DNA of 64,000 bases from Chitinophagaceae bacterium PMP191F (lineage in GTDB: Bacteria > Bacteroidota > Bacteroidia > Chitinophagales > Chitinophagaceae): assembly GCA_001302245.1 (NCBI GenBank), contig LGYU01000001.1, positions 205,183 to 269,182 of the forward strand, given 5' to 3'. How positions within the stretch are numbered: the first letter of the stretch is position 1; every line of letters begins with the position of its first letter. Position numbers and translations under genes: made by a program. Of this stretch, positions 35,820 to 45,100 are shown in pieces. Under the pieces are notes generated by a model that saw only the letters and a program-made list of their open reading frames with translations, ran no database searches and was not told the origin of the DNA.

Positions 35820-36551
35820 CTAGAATTGCTTTAACCACTTTTCAGCAATCTCTTTTGCTTCAAGATTCTTTGCTACCACTTCCTGCAGCAGTGAATGAGC
35901 TTCCTGCCGGTCGTGCGGGCCGTTGCGTTTCAAAAGGGTAAGGGCGTGCAGAAATTTTCCCCGGTTGGCGTAATCGCCGGTATTGTTTTCTGCCTGTTTG
36001 AAATACGCAATAGCTGAGTCGTATTGTTGCAGGCGCAGGGAAACAATCCCGGCATAAATTTGTATGTTGGTAGCGCTGGAATCGGCCTGCGCCAGTTTTT
36101 TAAACTGTTCAAGTGATGCAGGCAGTTTACCTTCATTGTACAGGTTGCGACCGATATCAATACTGTCTTTATGGGCAGCCATTTTCACATTCATACTTTT
36201 CAACTCAGTGTTAATATAATCATCTGCCATTTGTTCCAGGGAGGGTCTGTTGCTGAACAGGCTGATGCCAATGAACAGGGCGGCAATGACCGCTGCAGCA
36301 GCCAAATAGGGCCATAGTTTCCTGATAACCGTCTTTTTACCGGCGACGGTCTTGTGCTGTTCGTATAATTCACGGAAACGGTTTTTGCGCTCCTCTTCCA
36401 ATTGCTGACGCATTACCTGCAATGTGCTGGCATAAAAGGCAACTTCTTCGGCAAAGTCGTTGTCCGTCTCAACACGTTGTTCAAACGCTTTCAGCGCTTC
36501 GGGCGACAATGTTCCGCGAAAATAATCATCTATGTATTCAAGGTTTTGCAT
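35820..36551 (-). CDS. single-pass anti-sigma-like protein with periplasmic TPR-type domain
   Basis: Residues 1-80 are acidic and helical (MQNLEYIDDYFRGTLSPEAL opening), like the cytoplasmic part of Bacteroidota anti-sigma factors. A basic stretch (KKTVIRK) precedes one TM helix (about 84-104, LWPYLAAAAVIAALFIGISLF), which sets the N-terminus inside. The outer part (about 110-243) has helical repeats of TPR type: LEQFKKLAQADSSATNIQIY, YDSAIAYFKQAENNTGDYAN. The gene begins 3 nt after the sigma stop, so translation is coupled. The function as anti-sigma is inferred from this coupling, size and topology, not from a recognised named domain. Confidence 0.75.
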   Translation of the reverse strand: MQNLEYIDDYFRGTLSPEALKAFEQRVETDNDFAEEVAFYASTLQVMRQQLEEERKNRFRELYEQHKTVAGKKTVIRKLWPYLAAAAVIAALFIGISLFSNRPSLEQMADDYINTELKSMNVKMAAHKDSIDIGRNLYNEGKLPASLEQFKKLAQADSSATNIQIYAGIVSLRLQQYDSAIAYFKQAENNTGDYANRGKFLHALTLLKRNGPHDRQEAHSLLQEVVAKNLEAKEIAEKWLKQF

Positions 36552-36554
36552 TGG

Positions 36555-37142
36555 TTACGCAGATTTGTACTGGCGACGTAATTTTTCCAGGCATCTTAAC
36601 CGGCTTGTTTTCACTACATCGGCTGTTTTATATTCCATCATATTGGCTATCTGTTTATCCGAATTACCTTCTGCTGATAACATCAGTAACTGGCGGCAGG
36701 CATCTCCCAGGCCTTCCAGTTTCTGGCGCAGTATGGCAAGATCTGTTTGCTCCACCAGTTTCTGAATAACAGACTGGGCATTGTCTGCCAGGTGAAACAG
36801 CCCACTGATAGCGATTGTCTGGTGTACGCTATTCTTGTTAGTCGTTTTTTTCCTGAAAAGGTCAACACATTTGTTATGAAAAATCTGGTAAAGCCATGTT
36901 TTTAGTGAGGAAAGCCCTTCAAATGAACCACTTGCAATTTTTTCAATAGCCGATAAAATGGTATCGGAGTAGGCATCGAATGATTCCTGTTCTGTTAAAG
37001 AATGCTTTAGCATGCCCTGCTGTATAAAATAGATGTAGGTCGAGAATAATTCTTCTTCTCCCTTGCGTTTCTGAGCCCCGTATTGCTGAAGATTATCAAT
37101 TATTTGCCGGTCTCTGTGAGAAGATGACCTGGTATCGTTCAT
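36555..37142 (-). CDS. ECF-like sigma-70 factor of the CHAT cassette
   Basis: Region 2 is at about residues 25-95 (AYSDTILSAIEKIASGSFEGL and LKTWLYQIFHNKCVDLFRKK) and region 4 at about 130-195, with LGDACRQLLMLSAEGNSDKQIANMM followed by the recognition helix KTADVVKTSRLRCLEKLRRQY (read in parts). Unlike the three SusC/D-linked sigma factors of the window, it has no hydrophobic C-terminal tail. It is the first gene of the minus-strand cassette sigma - anti-sigma-like - unknown - CHAT. The likely targets are its own operon, and possibly the GH43 gene downstream. Confidence 0.88.
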   Translation of the reverse strand: MNDTRSSSHRDRQIIDNLQQYGAQKRKGEEELFSTYIYFIQQGMLKHSLTEQESFDAYSDTILSAIEKIASGSFEGLSSLKTWLYQIFHNKCVDLFRKKTTNKNSVHQTIAISGLFHLADNAQSVIQKLVEQTDLAILRQKLEGLGDACRQLLMLSAEGNSDKQIANMMEYKTADVVKTSRLRCLEKLRRQYKSA

Positions 37143-37475
37143 AAGCAGTTTTTCATTAGTTGTAAGATACTAAAAAACGTACCAAAAAAATTTCTCCTGT
37201 TTTGTTTCCCTGCCCTGTTACTGTTACGACTTATATATACAACCACCCGGTACAGTTGTCGCATTATCTGTGTTACCGGTAATGCGTTTTTTCATAACTG
37301 CGTGAGTAAGAGTTTGTATGGAAGTGCGGACCGGCAGATAGAAACCAGTGTCAGTACGGCCAGTGCTGAAAGAATTTGACAAACAGCAACCCCGGTTGTC
37401 AGGCATCATTCAACGCAGGCCAATACATAACACTTCAGAATACCTGGATAATTAATATTCCCGTAAACATCTGTT
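37143..37475. other. 333 nt divergent gap upstream of the CHAT-cassette sigma gene
   Basis: No gene was accepted here; a 61-codon minus-strand frame at 37224-37409 is unconvincing. The stretch must hold the cassette promoter, but no TAnnTTTG was found on the minus strand near 37143-37210. GTGCGGACCGGCAG at about 37323 recurs as ATGCGGACCGGCAG at about 37505, inside the following small gene. Confidence 0.4.
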
Positions 37476-37802
37476 ATGAAAAAAACAGGCAGTATTTCAT
37501 GGAGAATGCGGACCGGCAGGAAGAATTCTAAAAAAGCTGCTGAAATAAACAGGGTGAATCACGGTTGTGCGAACCTGCTAAAACGTTACGAACTGTATGT
37601 AGACACTGTAATGACAGGCACCGGTATTACTGCCGATGGAGCTGAAACAGGCAGCTCCGGCCGGAAGCGTGTTACCCAAAAAGATATTACGCATAGCGAT
37701 GAACTGAAAATGGTATGGGGAAGCATCATTACTGTTGCCCTGTACGAATGCCGGCGTCTGGTGATCTGGGGCCATAATGTTGCATCGGGCAAACGGCATT
37801 AA
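37476..37802 (+). CDS. unknown 108-aa basic protein
   Basis: The frame encodes a basic N-terminus (MRTGRKNSKKAAEINR), a Gly/Thr-rich middle and a C-terminus with one moderately hydrophobic segment (VWGSIITVALYECRRLVIWG). No family is recognised. Codon use looks like that of neighbouring genes, which is the main reason to keep it. It is divergent from the CHAT-cassette sigma gene and 73 nt upstream of another small gene, so the two could be one transcript. Confidence 0.4.
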   Translation: MKKTGSISWRMRTGRKNSKKAAEINRVNHGCANLLKRYELYVDTVMTGTGITADGAETGSSGRKRVTQKDITHSDELKMVWGSIITVALYECRRLVIWGHNVASGKRH

Positions 37803-37875
37803 AAGAGCATCTGTATGCTGTTCTTATAGTATAACCTTTTGTGTCAATTCCAAAACAAACTAAACATCTGAAGCT

Positions 37876-38082
37876 ATGAAATATGAAAATATTCCACTGG
37901 AAGTGGTGTTGTGCGCCGACTCATGGGAAGTACAACGCCAGTATTATCTCGACAGGATATCTATGCTGGAAGAAGAGATCAGCAAACTGAACCTGCAGGA
38001 ACATTGCCGTGAAATTACATTATTCTGCAGCCAGATCACCGAGATCAAAAAACTAATGAAACGTCGTTTTAGAAACCTCTGA
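37876..38082 (+). CDS. unknown 68-aa acidic/helical protein
   Basis: A short protein, MKYENIPLEVVLCADSWEV at the start, then a predicted helix or coiled coil (RISMLEEEISKLNLQEHCR) and a basic end (KKLMKRRFRNL). The codon pattern is normal and a perfect terminator follows 27 nt after the stop, which supports a real transcription unit. No family is recognised. Confidence 0.55.
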   Translation: MKYENIPLEVVLCADSWEVQRQYYLDRISMLEEEISKLNLQEHCREITLFCSQITEIKKLMKRRFRNL

Positions 38083-38109
38083 ATCTTTGCAGTGAGCGGA
38101 TCATGTGAA

Positions 38110-38150
38110 ACAGCCATGCAAAGCCCTTATTGCATGGCTGTATATTTTTT
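38110..38150 (+). terminator. intrinsic terminator between the small genes and rmuC
   Basis: ACAGCCATGCA (38110-38120) and TGCATGGCTGT (38131-38141) form a perfect 11 bp stem with a 10 nt loop, then ATATTTTTT. It reaches the stop codon of the convergent rmuC. Confidence 0.82.
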
Positions 38151-39774
38151 ATAACGGCTGTATATCTTCCGGCAATGCGATCGTATCGGATGGGTCATTC
38201 CGGTTATCATCTGTATCATCTTCCATCAGTGACAGCTCTGCAATGAATTTTGGCGGAATGCTTTTATTGGTTTTGGCCTCCAGTTTTTTGATGGTCTCAA
38301 ATTTCCCGATAATGGTATCACCTTTCCGCGCACCCTCTTTCAACCGGTCCATTGCTTCTTTATAGGATCGCTGAGCGCTCTGCAAACCATTTCCGATCTT
38401 ATCCATCTCTTCCAGGAACAATACAAACTTATCGTACAGTAGTCCGCATTGTTTAAAGATCTCCTGCACATTGCGCACCTGGTTTTCTTTCTGCCAGATG
38501 ATCTTAACCACCTTTAAGGTAGCTACCAGCGTAGTGGGGGTGATCAGCACAATCTTTTTATTCAGGGCACGGTTAAAGATATCAGGGTTTTCATTCAGCG
38601 CCAGTGTAACAGCCGTTTCAATGGGCATAAACATAAATACATAATCGGGCGAGTTAATACCGGCCAGCAGGTGATAATTCTTGTCTGCCAGCAGATCAAT
38701 ATGATCGGTAATACTTTTAAGATGTTGTTTCAGGTACAGGCTTTTTTCTTCGGTTGTATTTGCATTGCAATAGTTTACATAGGCAGTAAGCGAAACCTTG
38801 CTGTCAATAATGATATGCCTGCCATTGGGCAGGTTCAGAATAAAGTCAGGTTTACGCTGCCGCTCCTGTTCTTCATCGTAATACGCTTCCTGGTCCTTAT
38901 AATCAATATATTTCTGCAGTCCTTCATTTTCCAGGATCAGTTTCAGCCGGTCTTCCCCCCAACTACCCTGAACACGGGTATCTGCTTTCAGGGCATGGGC
39001 AAGATTACGGGCATCGTCGCTTAACTGTACATTCAGTTTTTGCAGCGAATCAATTTCATTTTTCAGAGAGGTCAGGTCGCGGATATCTTCTTTACGCGTT
39101 TCCTCCACTGCCTTTTTAAAATTATCCAGGTCTGTTTTCAGCGGAAAGATGATATTGCCCAGTTCTGTTTTATTGGTTTCAACAAACAGTTTCTTTTTTT
39201 CTTCCAGTATATCCGTTGCCAGGTTCTTAAACTGCTCCCGGGACAATTTGTGCAGTGCTTCTATTTCAGTTTTAAAAGTGTCCAGTTTTTCCTGTAATAC
39301 CTCTTCTTCTTTTTTAAGTGCTGTCAGTTCGGTATTTAGTTGCAATACCGTGTTGGTCTTTTCCGTAAGATTTCGCTCCGCTATTACCAATTGATTACGT
39401 ACAATATCAAATGTTTCACGCGGTACATACAACCGGTCAACGGTTTCCTTATCCAGCTTTTTTTCTGATTCGGCGGTCAGTTGTAATATCGTCTGCTGCT
39501 GTTTGCTGAGTTGTTGCTGCTGCAGCTGCATCTCCTGTCGCGTGTTATCCTGTTGCTGTAATGCAGTATTATACATTTCACGACTGATATACTGGGCCAG
39601 CAATTCTTCGCGCGATATACGTGCAGAAGCAGTTACCTGTAATGCAGTATGTTGTGCCAGTAACTGATCGTACACCGGTTTGGCGATGTAGTTTTTCAGT
39701 AAAAAGACCCTACAGATAAAATACCCGGAAACACCTCCCAGAACAATCCCGGTAATGAGATACACTAATGTCAT
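38149..39774 (-). CDS. rmuC: DNA recombination protein RmuC
   Basis: An N-terminal TM helix (about residues 2-22, LVYLITGIVLGGVSGYFIC) is followed by a long coiled coil (about 40-270) and the RmuC nuclease-like domain (about 280-500), with VQGSWGEDRLKLILENEGL, KPDFILNLPNGRHIIIDSKV and DYVFMFMPIETAV. RmuC limits inversions at short inverted repeats in E. coli and is of the PD-(D/E)xK type. The PDFILNLP and IDSKV motifs carry the expected catalytic Asp and Lys. I start at MTLVYLI; an ATG ten codons upstream is in frame. A role in managing the many palindromes of this genome is only a thought. Confidence 0.92.
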   Translation of the reverse strand: MTLVYLITGIVLGGVSGYFICRVFLLKNYIAKPVYDQLLAQHTALQVTASARISREELLAQYISREMYNTALQQQDNTRQEMQLQQQQLSKQQQTILQLTAESEKKLDKETVDRLYVPRETFDIVRNQLVIAERNLTEKTNTVLQLNTELTALKKEEEVLQEKLDTFKTEIEALHKLSREQFKNLATDILEEKKKLFVETNKTELGNIIFPLKTDLDNFKKAVEETRKEDIRDLTSLKNEIDSLQKLNVQLSDDARNLAHALKADTRVQGSWGEDRLKLILENEGLQKYIDYKDQEAYYDEEQERQRKPDFILNLPNGRHIIIDSKVSLTAYVNYCNANTTEEKSLYLKQHLKSITDHIDLLADKNYHLLAGINSPDYVFMFMPIETAVTLALNENPDIFNRALNKKIVLITPTTLVATLKVVKIIWQKENQVRNVQEIFKQCGLLYDKFVLFLEEMDKIGNGLQSAQRSYKEAMDRLKEGARKGDTIIGKFETIKKLEAKTNKSIPPKFIAELSLMEDDTDDNRNDPSDTIALPEDIQPL

Positions 39775-40090
39775 AGATATATAATTGTGATCATGATCCG
39801 GCAACCTGCATTATTGCGGAGTGCCTGTATGAATATATTACAAAGAATAAAAAAATGTAATACTGCCTGTGTGCCATTTACTGCAACAACAGGTAGTGGC
39901 CGGTCCGGTGCTGTCTGGTTGCTATGAGCGGGGAGTTGTTTTACAACCCTGCACAGAAGGGGCGCGGAACAGGTAAAGATAATTATTCTTTTTCTGAAAG
40001 CGGAATAGCTGTTTACAATTACATAATGTACCGGATAGCGGAGGGCTTTTAATTTTGCCCCGCTTTGATGCAACAAGTAAAACACCAGTG

Positions 40091-40693
40091 ATGGGAGACG
40101 TGCAATCCGGCAATCTACTGCTTCACCAGAAAGAATCTGTCGATCTTGAACTTTTTGACGGACTATACCGTCGCTATCACCAGGCTGTATATGCAAACAT
40201 CTGTAAAATGGTGCACCAGTCGCAGGCTGCAGAAGATATTCTGCAGGAAGTGTTCCTGGCGCTCTGGGAAAACAGGCATAAGCTGGAACCTGTACAGGTA
40301 TCAGGCTGGTTGTTTGTAGTGAGTTATAACAAAGCTGCTACCTATCTGAAAAAGAAATTAAAAGAACCTGATGTGGTGGTACAGAGCGGTATATTGCCCG
40401 AAGCCATTGCCACTGCCGATCAGGGTGAAGAAGAACTGCATTATATCAGGCTTTCTATTGTGGAAGAAGCCATCAATCATCTGCCTGCACGCAAGAAAGA
40501 AGTGTTCCGGCTTTGCCGTTTTGAAGGGAAGTCGTACGATGAGGTAGCCAGCTTATTAGGCATCTCTGTTATTTCTGTACGCGACTATTTAAAACAATCT
40601 ACACAGTTCATAAAAAAATACGTCAGCATTCATTACCCGCATTTTGAAGCCACGGCCATGTCGTTGTGGATTGTTTATCTGGGAAGCAGGTAG
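40091..40693 (+). CDS. ECF-type sigma factor (second SusC/D operon)
   Basis: Region 2 lies at about residues 18-85 (LFDGLYRRYHQAVYANICKM, AAEDILQEVFLALWENR, VSGWLFVVSYNKAATYLKKK) and region 4 at about 125-180 (INHLPARKKEVFRLCRFEGK, YDEVASLLGISVISVRDYLK). The tail after region 4 is again hydrophobic (TAMSLWIVYLGSR). I start at MGDVQSG; an ATG 12 codons upstream is in frame. The FecR gene follows after a 351 nt repetitive gap, longer than usual for this pair. Confidence 0.9.
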   Translation: MGDVQSGNLLLHQKESVDLELFDGLYRRYHQAVYANICKMVHQSQAAEDILQEVFLALWENRHKLEPVQVSGWLFVVSYNKAATYLKKKLKEPDVVVQSGILPEAIATADQGEEELHYIRLSIVEEAINHLPARKKEVFRLCRFEGKSYDEVASLLGISVISVRDYLKQSTQFIKKYVSIHYPHFEATAMSLWIVYLGSR

Positions 40694-41044
40694 TAATGGG
40701 TTTCGGGTTCCGAATCGTCAATCTTGATTAGTCACTGCTGCTCCTGCTCGCTGTATTAATTCATAGCGTATTTCACGCAAAGGCAGCTAAGGATAGCAAA
40801 GATGCAATACAATGAAGCTGTACTTCTCACTTCGTAATTCGTTCTTTCTTCAACATTGCTCATTCTTCGGTCTTTCTGCTGTCATTAATTAGCTATAAGC
40901 AACAAGCCCTTATCAGCATTTCAACCATTGCCCCTATACCTTGTACCTTAAACCTGCTACTTTGTTAATAATTCCGTAACACAAAAAGACATCCCTTTTT
41001 TACAACATCAGAGTATTTATGGTTGAACGCAGTGATGTGTAAAC
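40694..41044. repeat. 351 nt repetitive spacer between sigma and FecR genes
   Basis: Contains TTTCACGCAAAGGCAGCTAA-type words at about 40770, CTTCGTAATTCGTTC words, and TTGCCCCTATACCTTGTACC at about 40932, a further member of the word set seen near 2998, 17525 and 24837. No gene is present. The insertion splits a sigma-FecR pair that in the other two operons is separated by only 73 and 117 nt. Confidence 0.6.
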
Positions 41045-42115
41045 ATGAACAGGTACCAACAACAAATAGAATGTGTCTGGAAAGATGCAATGACCAGCCA
41101 GGAGAAAAAAGCATTCCTGGAAGAATTTCTGTTGCATGAAAATGCGTGGAAAATTGAACTGGCTGATGAATACAGCCAACATCTGGAAGAAGATACTACG
41201 TATCTGCCTGCCGAACGTGCAGAACTGATATTGGAACGTTTGCACACAAAGATCACCGGGGCACCGGTACAGGAATTACCGGCAGCGATACGTGTAATAC
41301 GACTGGCACCTGTGCTTAAATGGGCTGCTGCAGTGGTGGCAATAACACTGGTTACCATTCTATACCTGAACAACCGGCAGCGCCCGGTAACGGAAGTAGC
41401 GCAGGTACGTGCACCGCAGGGAAAATTAACCTTACAAACCAATTATACGGCCACAAGCAGGCAGTTTGTGCTGGAAGATAGTTCTGTAATAACATTGGCA
41501 CCGGGCAGTGCTGTACGCTACTATGTACCTTTTGTCAACAACAAACGCGATATCAGTTTACAGGGACAGGCATGGTTTAAAGTAGCAAAAGATGCCGGCC
41601 GGCCTTTTACTGTGTATGCTGATAATATTACTACTACCGCATTGGGTACTGCATTTATGGTGAATACCCGTGTAAAGGACAAAGTAGAGATCAGGCTGTT
41701 TGAAGGAAAGGTGGTGATCAGGTCTGTTGACACAGCATTTACAATGAAAGAGGTATACCTGGCACCTGGTGAAATGTTCAATATCGACAGGTTGAGGGGA
41801 CAGTATGCAGTGAAGCGCTTTGAAAACGATATACCTGTTGACAATATCGTGAAAGAGCTGATTCCTGTGGAGAATGCTGCGCCCGTAGTAGCACTGGATT
41901 TTACACAACAACCATTAAAGGATGTATTGACCGCCATAGGCAAACGATATAAAGTACGTTTTGTATACGATGCAACACTGATTGCTAATGAACAGGTAAC
42001 GGGAACGTTTCTGCCATCTGATTCCCTGAATACCGTTCTGTCTATACTGGGTACCGTAAATGATCTTTCGTTTACCGTACACAAAAATGTAATACATGTC
42101 AGCAAAATAAAATAA
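41045..42115 (+). CDS. FecR-family anti-sigma factor (second operon)
   Basis: Cytoplasmic sigma-binding N-terminus (about 1-85), TM helix at about 95-113 (LKWAAAVVAITLVTILYL), FecR domain with LEDSSVITLAPGSAVRYY and LQGQAWFKVAKDAGRPF (about 140-250), and a C-terminal STN-like DUF4974 domain (LDFTQQPLKDVLTAIGKRY). It should restrain the sigma factor upstream. The downstream SusC has no STN domain, so how a signal would reach this FecR is unclear. Confidence 0.92.
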   Translation: MNRYQQQIECVWKDAMTSQEKKAFLEEFLLHENAWKIELADEYSQHLEEDTTYLPAERAELILERLHTKITGAPVQELPAAIRVIRLAPVLKWAAAVVAITLVTILYLNNRQRPVTEVAQVRAPQGKLTLQTNYTATSRQFVLEDSSVITLAPGSAVRYYVPFVNNKRDISLQGQAWFKVAKDAGRPFTVYADNITTTALGTAFMVNTRVKDKVEIRLFEGKVVIRSVDTAFTMKEVYLAPGEMFNIDRLRGQYAVKRFENDIPVDNIVKELIPVENAAPVVALDFTQQPLKDVLTAIGKRYKVRFVYDATLIANEQVTGTFLPSDSLNTVLSILGTVNDLSFTVHKNVIHVSKIK

Positions 42116-42193
42116 CAAAGGCAGCAATGCACATTGTTGCAACATGTCCCCCTGGGGATGTGCAGGTATTGTATTGTTCAAAAAACAGCATAT

Positions 42194-45100
42194 ATGATAG
42201 CACTCCGCAATTCAATCATCAAATGGTATATGCTCAGCCTGTTGGCGATGCTATGTACCATGTCTGTGCAGGCGCAGGAAAAAGCGCAGCTCAGCGGTAT
42301 TGTTACTACCGAACGTGGAGAAGCCCTGAACGGGGTTTCCATTACTGTAACATCGGCCGACGCCAAAGAAAAACAAACGCTTACCTCCAACGACAAAGGT
42401 GTGTTTACTGTAAGCAACCTGGTACCTAAAAACAGGTACAGCTTTTCTTTTTCGCATGTTGGCTACGAACCTTACCAGGTAAAATCCTTTGAAATTAAAG
42501 CCGGCGTTAATAATTCACTGATCGTACGCCTGAAAGAAACAGCATCCGGACTGAATGAAATTGTAGTGATCGGTTATGGATCTGTAAAAAAGAGAGATGT
42601 GACCGGTGCTATCAGTTCACTGAAGTCGGATAAGATCACAGAAGTGGCAGCATCTGATGCTACGCAGGTATTACAGGGCCGTGTATCCGGCGTAATGGTA
42701 CAGGCGCAAAACTGGAAGCCTGGCAGCCCCATGCAGGTACGTATCCGTGGTAACAGGTCTATCACCGCAGACAATGATCCGTTGTATGTGGTAGATGGTA
42801 TTCCCTTTGTGGACGCCATCAACCAGATCAGTCCGAATGATATTGAATCGATCGAAATATTAAAAGACGCCTCTGCTACTGCCATTTATGGTAACCGTGG
42901 TGCCAATGGTGTGATCCTGATCACTACTAAAAAAGGAAAACAGGGTAAAACAATAGTAGAGTACAACGGTTATTATGGTCCGCAGAAAAACAGGGCCATG
43001 CCCCGCCTGATGAATGCCGAAGAGTTTGTAGAGTATTCACGTGAATCACAACGCAATTCACTGGGTGGCACCTATGATCCCAAACCCAGCAAAGACCGTG
43101 ATTTTGCCAATGAGCAACTGGTAGCAACCAGCTATATGTACCAGAATATGCAACGTGCCTGGGAAAGCGGTACGTACGATCCGTCAAAGCTGATCAGCAC
43201 CGACTGGATCAGTTATGGTTTGCATAACGGGCTGATGCAGGATCACCAGGTGAGTGTGAGAGGCGGCAGTGAACCGACTAAATTCTTATTGTCTGCCGAT
43301 TACTTTAACAACAAAGGTGTAGTGCGCGACCAGGATTTTACACGTTATTCAGTGCGCATCAATGCTGAGCATAAAGTGTCGCCCGCCATTACTTTGGGAA
43401 CACAAACCGTGTATTCACGTTCTATGCAGAATGCAGGCTGGAGTGATGTGTTTGACGGTTATGGCCTGAAAAGTTTTAACCCGCTTGCTTCTCCTTACGA
43501 GGAAGATGGCAAAACACTTGTACTGTATCCTACCAATAATACAAGAACCCCTAACCCCATTACCAATTTTGGTGTAACCAAAAGGGTAAGGAATATGGAC
43601 AGGTTCCTGGGTAATTATTATGCAGAAGTGAATTTTCTGAAACACTTCAATTTCCGTTCAAACCTGGGGCTGGATTACCGCGCACGCCAGGCTTTTGATT
43701 TCAATGGAAAAAATACAGCCAGTGCCGGTGGTGAAGCTCCTTCGTCTGCAGCCAATGGAAGCAGCCGCAATTTCATGTACACCCTGGAAAATATCCTGAG
43801 CTATAACCAGACCTTTAAAGGCAATCATTCACTGTATGCTACACTGGTACAGTCAATACAGGGTGAGAAAGAAGAGACAAACAATATCTCTGTACGTGAC
43901 CTGCCTTACGACGAGCAACAGTATTACAGCGCAGGCAGTGCATTAACTATTAACGGTGTAAGCAGTAGTTTGTCACGCTGGTCGCTGGCATCTTTTATGG
44001 GCCGTTTAAACTACAGCTATAAAGGAAAATACCTGGCAACGGTTTCTGCACGTTACGACGGGTCATCACGCCTGGCAGATGGAAAAAAATGGGTATTGTT
44101 CCCGTCTGTAGCATTGGCGTGGAGACTGAAAAACGAAGACTTCCTGAAAAACTCAGGTGTAGTGAGCGATCTTAAACTACGTCTGGGATGGGGCAGAACC
44201 GGCAACTCTGGTGTTGATCCTTATAAAACATGGGGCCGCCTGTCTACCGTACGTTATGTATTTGGAAATACATCAACGCTTGGTTACACACCTATTGAAA
44301 TGCTGAATCCCTTATTGACCTGGGAAACCACCGGACAATTCAATGCCGGTATTGACTTCGGTTTGTTCAACAACCGCATTTCCGGTAGCGTGGAAGTATA
44401 CCAGCAGAATACGTATGACCTGCTGCTGAACCGCCAGTTACCCACTGCATCAGGTTTCTCTTATATTTTATCGAACGTAGGTAAAACACGCAACAAAGGC
44501 GTGGAAGTTACTTTGAATACTGTAAACCTGCGTACACGTGATTTTGAATGGCGTTCAGACTGGATATTCTCACTGAACAAAGAAGAGATCGTAGAGCTGT
44601 ACAATGGTAAAAAAGATGATGTTGGCGCGGGCTGGTTTATTGGTAAACCGGTGAAAGTATCGTACGACCTTGGTTTTAACGGTATCTGGCAGAGTACCGA
44701 TGCTGATAAAGCTGAAATGGCAAAATACAATGCCAACGGTTCTACTTTCAAAGCTGGTGATGTTCGTCCGCTGGATCGTAACAATGATTACAAGATCGAC
44801 GCAAGCGACCGTTACATCATTGGTCAGCAGAATCCCAAATGGACAGCCAGTTGGGGAAGCAATGTGCGCTACAAAAACTTTGATGCGTCTGTATTACTGG
44901 TAGGTATGTTTGGTCAAACCATTAAACACGACCTGGATATGCGTTTTGATGGTCGTTATAACCAGCCTAAACTGGATTACTGGACCCCTGTTAATCCCAG
45001 CAACAAATATCCCAGGCCATTGCTGGGTACAGCCAGTGTAAACTACCTGAGCACGTTGAATTACTATGATGGTTCTTTTGTACGTGTAAAGAATATTTCA

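Noticed and set aside
37224..37409. 61-codon minus-strand frame upstream of the CHAT-cassette sigma gene
   Set aside because: Sequence looks random and it would occupy the promoter region of the cassette.
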